The notes beneath the pieces are model-generated. The model worked only from the letters and a program-made list of their open reading frames with translations. It did not search any database and had not been told where the DNA came from. Shown here in pieces: positions 15,013 to 24,132 of a stretch of 35,974 bases of DNA (the first letter of the stretch is position 1; each line of letters begins with the position of its first letter). The position numbers were made by a program, and so were the translations under genes. Origin of the DNA: Candidatus Bacteroides merdavium. Its GTDB lineage: Bacteria > Bacteroidota > Bacteroidia > Bacteroidales > Bacteroidaceae. The DNA lies in the NCBI GenBank assembly GCA_019116805.1, contig DXAV01000017.1:1-35974 (forward strand). Reading direction: 5' to 3'.

Positions 15013-18000
15013 ATGATTTCTTTCTACAGAACTCCTCAGAAAAGCGTGATTGCCGTAGCAAGCGAACACGCCATTTCGCAAGCAGAAAGCGACAAGCTCT
15101 GCTGGCTTTTTGGAGAAGCCACCCCTGAAAGTGAAGAAAACCTGAAAGGCTATTTCGTAGGCCCCCGCCGCGAAATGATTACTCCCTGGAGTACGAACGC
15201 CGTGGAAATTACCCAAAACATGGGCCTGACGGGCATCGCGCGCATCGAGGAATACTTCCCCGTGGCCGATGAAAACGCCGAATACGACCCCATGCTCCAA
15301 CGCATGTACAAGGGACTCGACCAGCAGGTGTTCACCACCAACCGCCAGCCCGAACCCATCGTCCACATCGAAGACCTCGAAGCCTACAACGAGCAGGAAG
15401 GTCTGGCCCTCTCCAAGGAGGAAATGGACTATCTGAAGAAGGTAGAGAAGGACCTCGGACGTCCGCTGACCGACTCCGAAGTGTTCGGCTTCGCCCAAAT
15501 CAACTCCGAGCATTGCCGCCACAAAATCTTCGGCGGTACGTTCATCATCGACGGTGTGGAGCAGGAATCCTCGCTCTTCCAGATGATCAAGAAGACCACA
15601 CAGGAAAACCCCAACAAAATCATATCGGCCTACAAGGATAACGTGGCCTTTGCCGAAGGTCCCGTCATCGAGCAGTTCGCTCCCGCCGACCACTCCAAAC
15701 CCGATTACTTCGAGGTGAAGGACATCAAGAGCGTCATCTCCCTGAAGGCCGAGACACATAACTTCCCCACCACCGTGGAACCCTTCAACGGCGCATCGAC
15801 GGGTACGGGCGGTGAAATCCGCGACCGTATGGGCGGTGGAAAGGGTTCCTGGCCCATCGCAGGTACGGCCGTCTATATGACTTCCTACCCTCGCACAGAG
15901 GAAGGACGCGAGTGGGAAGAAATCCTGCCCGTGCGCAAATGGCTGTACCAGACACCCGAACAAATCCTCATCAAAGCGTCGAACGGTGCCAGCGACTTCG
16001 GCAACAAGTTCGGCCAGCCGCTCATCTGCGGTTCGGTGCTGACCTTCGAGCATAAAGAGAAAGAAGAAGTTTACGGCTACGACAAGGTCATCATGCTGGC
16101 CGGAGGCGTGGGTTACGGCACCCAGCGCGATTGCCTCAAAGGCAAACCCGAAGCAGGCAACAAGGTCGTCGTAATGGGTGGCGATAACTATCGCATTGGT
16201 TTGGGCGGCGGATCTGTATCCTCTGTCGATACGGGAAGATACAGTAGCGGCATCGAGCTGAACGCCGTGCAGCGCGCCAACGCCGAGATGCAGAAGCGTG
16301 CCTACAACGTGGTGCGCGCCCTCTGCGAAGAAGAGGTGAACCCCGTCGTTTCCATCCACGACCATGGCTCGGCCGGACACGTGAACTGCCTCAGCGAGCT
16401 GGTGGAAGAGTGTGGCGGACACATCTACATGAGCAAGCTGCCCATCGGCGACAAGACCCTCTCGGCCAAGGAAATCATTGCCAACGAGAGCCAGGAGCGC
16501 ATGGGATTGCTCATCAAGGAGGAAGCCATCGAACACGTGCGCAAGATTGCCGAACGCGAACGCGCCCCGATGTACGTTGTGGGTGAAACGACCGGCGACC
16601 ACCGCTTCTGCTTCGAGCAGGCCGACGGCGTACGTCCCTTCGACCTGGCCGTTGACCAGATGTTCGGCTCCTCACCCAAGACATATATGGTGGACAAGAC
16701 CGTAGAGCGTCACTACGAAATGCCGACCTACGAGCTGTCCAAGCTTCATGAATACCTGGCCAACGTGCTCCAGCTGGAAGCCGTGGCCTGCAAGGACTGG
16801 CTGACCAACAAAGTGGACCGCTCCGTGACGGGCAAGATTGCCTGCCAGCAATGCGTAGGCGAGCTCCAGTTGCCGTTGAGCGATTGCGGCGTCGTGGCCC
16901 TCGACTACCGCGGCAAGGCAGGTATCGCCACTTCGCTGGGTCATGCTCCGCAAGCCGCGCTGGCCAATCCGGCCGCAGGCTCCGTGCTCTCCGTGAGCGA
17001 GGCGCTGACCAACCTCGTATGGGCACCGCTGGCCGAAGGGCTCGATAGCGTATCGCTCTCGGCCAACTGGATGTGGCCCTGCCGCTCGCAGGAGGGCGAG
17101 GATGCACGCCTCTACACGGCCGTCAAGGCATTGAGCGACTTCTGCTGCGCCCTGCAAATCAACGTGCCTACGGGCAAGGACTCTCTCTCCATGACGCAGA
17201 AATACCCCGACGGTAGCAAGGTCATCGCTCCGGGTACGGTCATCGTGTCGGCTGGCGGCGAGGTGAGCGACGTGAAGAAAGTGGTTTCGCCCGTGCTGGT
17301 GAACGACCACAAGACGACGCTCTACCACATCGACTTCAGCTTCGACAAGTTGCGCTTGGGCGGTTCGGCCTTCGCCCAGTCGCTGGGCAAGGTGGGCGAC
17401 GACGTGCCTACCGTGCAGAACCCCGAATACTTCCGCGACGCCTTCCTGGCCGTTCAGGAGCTGGTGAACAAGGGCCTCATCCTGGCCGGACACGACATCT
17501 CGGCCGGCGGTCTCATCACCACCCTGCTCGAGATGTGCTTCTCGAACGTGGAGGGCGGTATGGAAATCAGCCTCGACAAAATCAAGGAAGACGACCTCAT
17601 CAAGATATTCTTTGCCGAAAACCCGGGTATCGTCATCCAGGTGGCCGACAAGCACAAGGACGAAGTGAAGAAGATACTCGAAGACGCCGGCGTGGGCTTC
17701 GCGAAGATCGGCAAGCCCACCGACGAACGCCACATCCTCGTGGAGAAGGACGGTGCCACCTACCAGTTCGGCATCGACTACATGCGCGACGTGTGGTACT
17801 CCACTTCCTACCTGCTCGACCGCAAGCAGTCGATGAACGGTTGCGCCAAGAAGCGCTTCGAGAACTACAAGATGCAACCCATGGACCTGGCCTTCATGCC
17901 GGGCTTCACTGGCAAGCTCGCCCAATACGGCATCAGCCCCGACCGCCGTACGCCGAGCGGCATCCGCGCCGCCATCATCCGCGAGAAGGGTACGAACGGC

Positions 18001-18717
18001 GAACGCGAAATGGCATACTCGCTCTACCTGGCCGGCTTCGACGTGAAGGACGTCACGATGACCGACCTCGTGAGCGGACGCGAAACGCTGGAAGACGTCA
18101 ACATGATTGTCTTCTGCGGCGGCTTCTCCAACTCCGACGTACTCGGCTCGGCCAAGGGCTGGGCAGGTGCCTTCCTCTTCAACCCCAAGGCCAAAGAGGC
18201 GCTCGACAAGTTCTATGCCCGCGAAGATACTCTTTCATTGGGCGTGTGCAACGGTTGCCAGCTGATGATGGAGCTCAACCTCATCAATCCCACCGACGAG
18301 AAGTGCGGACGCATGCTCCACAACGACTCGCACAAGTTCGAGAGCCGCTTCCTGGGCCTGACTATCCCGACCAACCGTAGCGTGATGTTCGGTTCGTTGA
18401 GCGGTAGCAAGCTGGGTATCTGGGTGGCTCACGGCGAAGGCAAGTTCTCCCTGCCCTACGACGAAGACCACTACAACATCGTGGCTAAATATACCTACGA
18501 CGAGTATCCCGGCAACCCCAACGGTTCCGACTACTCCGTGGCAGGTATCGCCAGCCCCGACGGACGCCACCTGGCCATCATGCCCCACCTGGAGCGCGCC
18601 ATCTTCCCCTGGCAGAACGCTTACTATCCGGCCGACCGCCTGCATCACGACGAGGTGACGCCGTGGATAGAAGCCTTCGTCAACGCCCGCAAGTGGGTGG
18701 AAGAGAAGACCCGATAA
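15013..18717 (+). CDS. purL: Phosphoribosylformylglycinamidine synthase, large single-chain type
   Basis: 1234 residues: the large PurL form with synthetase and glutaminase in one chain. It turns FGAR, glutamine and ATP into FGAM in step four of purine synthesis. Order: N-terminal domain and linker (HCRHKIF at about 170-180 is a family motif), first AIRS half with AETHNFPTTVEPF and GTGGEIRD, second AIRS half with PTGKDSLSM, then a class I glutaminase. The glutaminase triad is visible: Cys1079 in GVCNGCQ, His1192 and Glu1194 in MPHLERA. The start ATG at 15013 has no Shine-Dalgarno but an A-rich lead, common in this phylum. It has its own promoter and a strong terminator. Third positions are strongly GC-rich, which creates many spurious antisense frames. 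Confidence 0.98.
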   Translation: MISFYRTPQKSVIAVASEHAISQAESDKLCWLFGEATPESEENLKGYFVGPRREMITPWSTNAVEITQNMGLTGIARIEEYFPVADENAEYDPMLQRMYKGLDQQVFTTNRQPEPIVHIEDLEAYNEQEGLALSKEEMDYLKKVEKDLGRPLTDSEVFGFAQINSEHCRHKIFGGTFIIDGVEQESSLFQMIKKTTQENPNKIISAYKDNVAFAEGPVIEQFAPADHSKPDYFEVKDIKSVISLKAETHNFPTTVEPFNGASTGTGGEIRDRMGGGKGSWPIAGTAVYMTSYPRTEEGREWEEILPVRKWLYQTPEQILIKASNGASDFGNKFGQPLICGSVLTFEHKEKEEVYGYDKVIMLAGGVGYGTQRDCLKGKPEAGNKVVVMGGDNYRIGLGGGSVSSVDTGRYSSGIELNAVQRANAEMQKRAYNVVRALCEEEVNPVVSIHDHGSAGHVNCLSELVEECGGHIYMSKLPIGDKTLSAKEIIANESQERMGLLIKEEAIEHVRKIAERERAPMYVVGETTGDHRFCFEQADGVRPFDLAVDQMFGSSPKTYMVDKTVERHYEMPTYELSKLHEYLANVLQLEAVACKDWLTNKVDRSVTGKIACQQCVGELQLPLSDCGVVALDYRGKAGIATSLGHAPQAALANPAAGSVLSVSEALTNLVWAPLAEGLDSVSLSANWMWPCRSQEGEDARLYTAVKALSDFCCALQINVPTGKDSLSMTQKYPDGSKVIAPGTVIVSAGGEVSDVKKVVSPVLVNDHKTTLYHIDFSFDKLRLGGSAFAQSLGKVGDDVPTVQNPEYFRDAFLAVQELVNKGLILAGHDISAGGLITTLLEMCFSNVEGGMEISLDKIKEDDLIKIFFAENPGIVIQVADKHKDEVKKILEDAGVGFAKIGKPTDERHILVEKDGATYQFGIDYMRDVWYSTSYLLDRKQSMNGCAKKRFENYKMQPMDLAFMPGFTGKLAQYGISPDRRTPSGIRAAIIREKGTNGEREMAYSLYLAGFDVKDVTMTDLVSGRETLEDVNMIVFCGGFSNSDVLGSAKGWAGAFLFNPKAKEALDKFYAREDTLSLGVCNGCQLMMELNLINPTDEKCGRMLHNDSHKFESRFLGLTIPTNRSVMFGSLSGSKLGIWVAHGEGKFSLPYDEDHYNIVAKYTYDEYPGNPNGSDYSVAGIASPDGRHLAIMPHLERAIFPWQNAYYPADRLHHDEVTPWIEAFVNARKWVEEKTR

Positions 18718-18739
18718 ATATCCTCTACCCTCTCCATAC

Positions 18740-18804
18740 AGACATGGATGAAACGGACCTCGACGGCCAAACGGCCGGATGTCTGTTTCATCCGTGTCTT
18801 TTCC
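18740..18804 (+). terminator. Terminator after purL
   Basis: A 15-bp stem (18740-18754 pairing with 18785-18799, one G-U pair, including GGATGAAAC/GTTTCATCC) with an inner GGCC/GGCC stem, followed by TTTTCCC. It separates purL from the downstream two-component gene. Confidence 0.8.
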
Positions 18805-18821
18805 CTTATTCAAAGCATTCG

Positions 18822-18835
18822 GTTTCCAAGGAAAC
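18822..18835. promoter_or_regulatory. Inverted repeat upstream of the hybrid two-component gene
   Basis: GTTTCC (18822-18827), AA, GGAAAC (18830-18835), 15 bases before the ATG. No TAnnTTTG box is clear in the gap 18805-18850. It could be an operator, including for self-control by the encoded AraC domain, but this is a guess. Confidence 0.3.
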
Positions 18836-18850
18836 AATATCGTGTCGGCT

Positions 18851-21800
18851 ATGAGAAAAAAGATCCTGACTGCCCTTATCGCCATCCTGCTACCACTCAT
18901 CGTCTGCCCGCAGACCTATAAATATATAGGTATGGAAGACGGATTGAGCAACCGGCAGGTGTATGCCATCGAAAAAGACCGGAAAGGCTACATGTGGTTC
19001 CTGACCCCCGAAGGCATCGACCGCTACAACGGAAAGGAGTTCAAACACTACAAGCTGATGGACGGCGAACAGGAACTCAACTCGGCCATCAACCTGAACT
19101 GGCTCTACCTGGATACCGACGGTGTGTTGTGGGAAATAGGCAAGAAGGGCCGCGTATTCCGCTACGAAAGCCAGCACGACCGTTTCCAACTGGTGTACAA
19201 GCTTCCCGAACAGACGGAAAAGGAACACAGTACACCCGTGAGCTATGGCTACGTGGACGAGAAAGGCCAGATATGGCTCTGCACCCGCAAGCAGATTTAC
19301 CTGTATGACAGCCACAACAACCACACCCGGCACATCCGCAACCAGCTGGACGAAAACATCACCTGCATCCTGCAAACCGATACTGCACACTACTTCATCG
19401 GCACCGACCAGGGCATACACTATGCCGAACTGAAGGACAGTATCCTGCAACTGAACCCTTGCGACAAGCTCGACTCCCTGAACCTGCAGGTCAACGAACT
19501 CTACCTCGACAAGAACACCCGGAAAGTGTTCATCGGCACCTTCCTGAAAGGCATCTTTGTCTATGATCTGAACAGGCACCAGCTTCTGCAACTACAAACC
19601 GAGCTGACGGACATCACCATCAACTGCATACAGGAATTCGGAAAGAACACGATACTCATCGCCACCGACGGAGCCGGTGTCTATCGGTTGAACACCGACA
19701 CCTACGAATGCGAACCCTACATCACGGCCGACTACAACCGCTACAACGCAATGAACGGCAACAGCATCACCGACCTTTACATCGACGACGAACAACGTAT
19801 CTGGATGGCTAATTTCCCCATCGGCATCACCGTGCGCGACAACCGCTATGCCGATTTCCACTGGATCAAGCACTCTATCGGCAACCGCCAGTCGCTCGTG
19901 AACAACCGCGTCAATGCCGTCATCGAAGACCATGAAGGCGATTTGTGGTTTGCCACCGACAACGGCATCAGCCTCTACAACGACCGCCAGGGGCTATGGA
20001 CCTCTTTCCTAAGCACTTTCGAAACCGGTGGACAAAACAAGAGCCACTCCTACATTTCTCTGTGCGAAGTGGCACCCGGCATCATCTGGGCAGGCGGATA
20101 TTCGTCCGGCGTCTATCAGATAGACAAACGTAACCGTTCGGTGCAATTTTTCACACCGGCCTCGATGGGCAGTGCCGATATCCGTGCCGACAAATACATA
20201 CGCGCCATCCTGAAGACAAGCGACGGGAAGATATGGGCAGGCGGCTATTATAACCTCAAAGAAATAGACTACGCACGCAGGCAGGTGCGCCTCATCGGCG
20301 GCCTGTCGGACATCACCGCCCTGACGGAGAACGACTCCACGCACCTGTGGGTGGGTACCGTCAACGGACTCTACCGCCTCGAGAAGCAAAGCGGCAAGGC
20401 CGAATATGTAGAGCTGCCCGTCGAGTCGCACTACATCTACTCCCTCTACCAGTCGGCCGACCAGAAGCTATACATCGGCACCAACAACACGGGCTTGCTC
20501 ATATACGACCTGGAGGAGAAACAGTTCTACCACTTCGACAAGGACAACAGCTCGCTCATCTCCAACAACATCTATTGCATCCTGCCCGACGGCGAAGGAG
20601 GCATCTTCCTGAGTACTGAAAGTACACTGACCACATTCGACCCGCATAGCAAGACCTTCCACAACTGGACGAAGGAGCAGGGCCTGAAGGCCGAACACTT
20701 CAACGCTTCGGCAGGTACCCTCAGACGCAACGGCCAGCTGGTCTTCGGAAGTACCGACGGCGCCATCGAGTTCGACAAGAACATGGTGCTGCCCGACCAT
20801 TACACCACCAAGATGGTGTTCAGCGACTTCAAGGTGCTCTACGAAACCGTTTATCCCGGCGACAAGCACTCACCATTGACTACTAATATTGACGACATCG
20901 GTCTGCTCCGCCTGAAGTACGACCAAAATATTTTCTCCCTGCAAGTGTCGTCCATCAACTACGACTATCCTTCGCTGGTGCTCTACTCCTGGAAGCTGGA
21001 AGGCTTCTACGATAAATGGAGCCAGCCAAGCCGTGACAACATTATCAGCTTCACCAACCTGAGTCCAGGTAAATATACCTTGCGCGTGCGGGCCATCTCC
21101 AATGAGAATCACAACACGGTGCTCGAGGAGCGGAGTCTGCCCATCGTCATCGACAAGCCCCTTTGGTTCAGTTGGTGGGCATGGTTACTCTATATACTTT
21201 TCACCCTGAGTGCCATCGGTATTGCCTTGCGCATTTATCTCCTACGCAAGCAGAAGCGGGAGTCGAATGAGAAAATACGTTTCTTCATCAACACCGCCCA
21301 CGATATCCGCACACCGCTCACCCTCATCAAAGCACCGCTGGAAGACCTGGCCAACCACGAACAACTGAGCGAGAGCGGACGGAATAACATCCACACCGCC
21401 TTGCGCAACGTACACGTTCTTCTGCGCCTCACCACCAACCTCATCAACTTTGAACGGGCCGACACGTACGGAAGTAAGCTCCGTGTAGCCGAATACGAAC
21501 TGGGGACCTACTTGGAAGAGACCCTTAACATCTTCCGCGAATACGCCAAAGTGAAGCGCATTACCCTGACCTACAAAAAGAACTTCGACTACCTCAATGT
21601 GTGGATAGACAAGGACAAGATGGATTCCATCTTGAAGAACCTCTTGTCCAACGCCTTGAAATATACCGCCGAAGAAGGAAGCGTCGTGCTCGAAGCCACA
21701 GAGACGGCCGAACAATGGACAATCGAAGTGAAGGATACGGGCATCGGAGTGCCTGCCGCCGAACAACGGAAACTCTTCCGCATGCACTTCCGCGGGAGCA

Positions 21801-22897
21801 ATGCCATCAATGCCAAGATTACCGGAAGCGGTATTGGCTTGTTATTGGTGTGGAAGCTTGTCAGACTACACAAGGGAAAACTAAGTTTCAACAGTACCGA
21901 AGGACAAGGCTCCACGGTTCGCGTCAGCTTCCCCAAGAACCGGAAATATTATCGTAAGGCCGACTTTGTGACTCCCCTGCCCAACCGGGAAACGGAGTTG
22001 CCACCCGTCAAGTTTGAAGACAAGACGGAAGAACGTCCAAAGACAGGCCTCTCTGCCGAGAGAACACCACAACCGTCGCCAAGCTCCACCCACGAAAAGA
22101 TACTGGTGGTAGAAGACAACGACGAACTGAGAGACTATTTGAAAAATACCCTTTCCGACGAATATGCCGTGCAAACCTGCAACAACGGCAGGCAAGCCCT
22201 CGAAATGGTGAAGGACTATGCACCCGATATCATCATCTCGGACATCATGATGCCCGAAATGCGTGGAGACGAATTGTGCCGTACCCTAAAGAAAGACATC
22301 AACACGTCGCACATCCCCATCATCCTGCTCACGGCCCTAAATACCGAGCGGAGCATCATTGAGGGATTGCAGACAGGGGCCGACGACTATCTTGTAAAGC
22401 CCTTCAACGTAGGTATTTTGCGTGCCACCATCGCCAATTTGCTACAAAACAGACGCTTGTTGCGGAGCAAATACACGACTCTTACATTGGAAGATGAAAA
22501 GTCTGATACCAGTTGCAACAATTGCGCAAACGACCTTGACTGGAAGTTTATCAGTACCGTAACCCGCTACGTAGAAGACAACCTTGACAAGACGGATTTC
22601 AACGTGGACAGCCTCTGCGCCCTGATGAACATGAGCCGCACCAGCTTCTACAACAAGTTGAAGGCACTGACCGACCAGGCGCCTGCCGACTACATCCGCA
22701 TCATCCGCCTGAAGCGTGCCGCCCAGTTACTCAGGGAAAAACAATACAACATCACGGAAATATCCGAAATGACCGGCTTCAACGACGTGAAGTATTTCCG
22801 CGAAGTCTTCAAGAAGTATTATAAGGTGAGTCCCAGTCAATATGCCAAAGGCGAGGACGGAGCATCCAATGAAAAGAACATAGAAGAACAACAATGA
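18851..22897 (+). CDS. Hybrid two-component system sensor/regulator (HTCS)
   Basis: 1348 residues from the ATG at 18851, which starts a proper signal peptide (MRKKILTALIAILLPLIV); an upstream frame adds a nonsense leader. Periplasmic two-bladed propeller repeats fill about 25-640 (DGLSNRQVYAIEKDRKGYMWF and many W-x-G-T units), with a Y_Y_Y domain at about 690-758. One membrane helix is at about 770-798. Inside the cell come HisKA (His817 in TAHDIRTPL), HATPase (NLLSNALKYT, DTGIGVP, GSGIGL), a receiver (Asp1131 in IISDIMMPEM) and an AraC HTH (about 1245-1340). HTCS proteins sense glycan pieces and activate glycan-use genes, but no SusCD lies nearby here. The stop overlaps the start of the first CHR gene by 4 bases. 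Confidence 0.97.
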   Translation: MRKKILTALIAILLPLIVCPQTYKYIGMEDGLSNRQVYAIEKDRKGYMWFLTPEGIDRYNGKEFKHYKLMDGEQELNSAINLNWLYLDTDGVLWEIGKKGRVFRYESQHDRFQLVYKLPEQTEKEHSTPVSYGYVDEKGQIWLCTRKQIYLYDSHNNHTRHIRNQLDENITCILQTDTAHYFIGTDQGIHYAELKDSILQLNPCDKLDSLNLQVNELYLDKNTRKVFIGTFLKGIFVYDLNRHQLLQLQTELTDITINCIQEFGKNTILIATDGAGVYRLNTDTYECEPYITADYNRYNAMNGNSITDLYIDDEQRIWMANFPIGITVRDNRYADFHWIKHSIGNRQSLVNNRVNAVIEDHEGDLWFATDNGISLYNDRQGLWTSFLSTFETGGQNKSHSYISLCEVAPGIIWAGGYSSGVYQIDKRNRSVQFFTPASMGSADIRADKYIRAILKTSDGKIWAGGYYNLKEIDYARRQVRLIGGLSDITALTENDSTHLWVGTVNGLYRLEKQSGKAEYVELPVESHYIYSLYQSADQKLYIGTNNTGLLIYDLEEKQFYHFDKDNSSLISNNIYCILPDGEGGIFLSTESTLTTFDPHSKTFHNWTKEQGLKAEHFNASAGTLRRNGQLVFGSTDGAIEFDKNMVLPDHYTTKMVFSDFKVLYETVYPGDKHSPLTTNIDDIGLLRLKYDQNIFSLQVSSINYDYPSLVLYSWKLEGFYDKWSQPSRDNIISFTNLSPGKYTLRVRAISNENHNTVLEERSLPIVIDKPLWFSWWAWLLYILFTLSAIGIALRIYLLRKQKRESNEKIRFFINTAHDIRTPLTLIKAPLEDLANHEQLSESGRNNIHTALRNVHVLLRLTTNLINFERADTYGSKLRVAEYELGTYLEETLNIFREYAKVKRITLTYKKNFDYLNVWIDKDKMDSILKNLLSNALKYTAEEGSVVLEATETAEQWTIEVKDTGIGVPAAEQRKLFRMHFRGSNAINAKITGSGIGLLLVWKLVRLHKGKLSFNSTEGQGSTVRVSFPKNRKYYRKADFVTPLPNRETELPPVKFEDKTEERPKTGLSAERTPQPSPSSTHEKILVVEDNDELRDYLKNTLSDEYAVQTCNNGRQALEMVKDYAPDIIISDIMMPEMRGDELCRTLKKDINTSHIPIILLTALNTERSIIEGLQTGADDYLVKPFNVGILRATIANLLQNRRLLRSKYTTLTLEDEKSDTSCNNCANDLDWKFISTVTRYVEDNLDKTDFNVDSLCALMNMSRTSFYNKLKALTDQAPADYIRIIRLKRAAQLLREKQYNITEISEMTGFNDVKYFREVFKKYYKVSPSQYAKGEDGASNEKNIEEQQ

Positions 22898-23448
22898 ACA
22901 TTTATCTGGAAGCATTCTCCATCTTCTTCAAGATAGGAGCCTTTACCATCGGGGGAGGCTATGCCATGGTACCTCTCATCGAAAACGAGATTGTGACGAA
23001 ACGCAACTGGATTGCCAAGGACGACTTCATCGATCTGCTGGCCATCGCCCAGTCGTCGCCCGGCATCCTGGCCGTCAACATCTCCATCTTCATCGGCTAC
23101 CGCCTGCGCGGCATCCGCGGAAGTATCATCACGGCACTGGGTACCATCCTGCCCTCGTTTCTCATCATTCTGGCCATCGCCCTCTTCTTCCACAACTTCA
23201 AGGAGAACACCGTGGTGGAGCGCATCTTCAAGGGCATCCGTCCGGCCGTCGTGGCCCTCATTGCCGCACCCACGTTCAGCATGGGCAAGTCGGCGCGTAT
23301 CAACCGCTACAATTTATGGATACCCGTCGTGTCGGCCCTACTCATCTGGATCCTCGGCTTCTCGCCCATCTGGATCATCATCGCCGCGGGTATGGGAGGC
23401 TACGCATGGGGAAAATACAAAAGCCGCACAAGCGGACAACACCAATAA
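22894..23448 (+). CDS. Chromate transporter, short CHR protein (first of pair)
   Basis: 184 residues. Signature FFKIGAFTIGGGYAMVPLI near residues 9-27 and GIRPAVVALIAAPTFSMG near 110-127. About five to six membrane helices. Short CHR proteins work as pairs encoded side by side, with opposite membrane orientation. Family members export chromate using sulfate-like recognition; in gut Bacteroides the natural substrate is uncertain. The ATG overlaps the HTCS stop (ATGA), so translation is probably coupled to the regulator. It has no other visible promoter. Confidence 0.9.
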   Translation: MNIYLEAFSIFFKIGAFTIGGGYAMVPLIENEIVTKRNWIAKDDFIDLLAIAQSSPGILAVNISIFIGYRLRGIRGSIITALGTILPSFLIILAIALFFHNFKENTVVERIFKGIRPAVVALIAAPTFSMGKSARINRYNLWIPVVSALLIWILGFSPIWIIIAAGMGGYAWGKYKSRTSGQHQ

Positions 23449-23475
23449 CCAACCTTTAAAAAATACATCGGAGTT

Positions 23476-24024
23476 ATGATTTATCTTCAATTATTCTATA
23501 CGTTCTTCAAAATCGGATTGTTCGGATTCGGAGGCGGCTATGCCATGCTCTCCATGATACAGGGTGAAGTCGTGACGCGCTACGAGTGGTTGACGCCGCA
23601 GGAGTTTACCGACATCGTGGCCATCAGCCAGATGACCCCCGGCCCCATCGGCATCAACTCGGCCACCTACGTGGGCTTCACGGCCACGGGCAGTGTGTGG
23701 GGCTCCATCATCGCGACTTTTGCCGTCGTACTTCCTTCGTTCATCCTGATGCTCACCATCAGCAAGTTCTTCCTGAAGTATCAGAAACATCCGGCCGTAG
23801 AGGCCATATTTGCCGGCCTTCGTCCTGCGGTAGTGGGCTTGCTTGCCTCGGCCGCCCTGGTGTTGATGAACGCCGAAAACTTCGGTTCGCCTACCGAGGA
23901 CACGCGTTCGTTCATCATCAGTTGCATCATCTTCCTCGTGGCCTTCGTAGGTACCAGGAAATACAAATTGAACCCCATCGGCATGATTGTGGCTTGCGGG
24001 GTAGCAGGGCTTATACTTTATTAG
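23476..24024 (+). CDS. Chromate transporter, short CHR protein (second of pair)
   Basis: 182 residues, homologous to the gene before it. Signature FFKIGLFGFGGGYAMLSMI near residues 9-27, TPGPIGINSATYVG near 55-68, and GLRPAVVGLLASAALVLM near 115-132. The first two marks are the classic CHR motifs. It starts 27 bases after its partner. The stop TAG (22-24 of the 24000s) lies inside a degenerate heptamer repeat. Together the two proteins should form the functional anion transporter in the inner membrane. Confidence 0.92.
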   Translation: MIYLQLFYTFFKIGLFGFGGGYAMLSMIQGEVVTRYEWLTPQEFTDIVAISQMTPGPIGINSATYVGFTATGSVWGSIIATFAVVLPSFILMLTISKFFLKYQKHPAVEAIFAGLRPAVVGLLASAALVLMNAENFGSPTEDTRSFIISCIIFLVAFVGTRKYKLNPIGMIVACGVAGLILY

Positions 24025-24132
24025 GTATAAGGTCTTAGGTATCAAGTCTTGGATATGGAAAAAAATATAAGGTACCAAGCGGATCACCCCACTTAATACC
24101 TTACACCTAATACCCTCATACTTTATACCTAA
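24021..24132. repeat. Inverted pair of degenerate TTAGGTATAAGGT repeats
   Basis: On the + strand TTAGGTATAAGGT (24021-24033) and TTAGGTATCAAGT (24035-24047) follow a 7-base rhythm. Facing them on the minus strand are related units ending at 24110 and 24132. The left arm provides the TAG stop of the second CHR gene and the right arm the TAG stop of the GHL10 gene. It fills the whole 104-base gap between convergent genes and may act as a two-way terminator. Confidence 0.7.

Noticed and set aside
14989..17925. Two long minus-strand frames opposite purL
   Set aside because: Low-complexity His/Val/Leu-rich translations typical of antisense to GC-rich genes; purL motifs are intact across the region.
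18779..18850. Longer N-terminus for the hybrid two-component protein
   Set aside because: It begins inside the purL terminator, and the ATG at 18851 opens a proper signal peptide.
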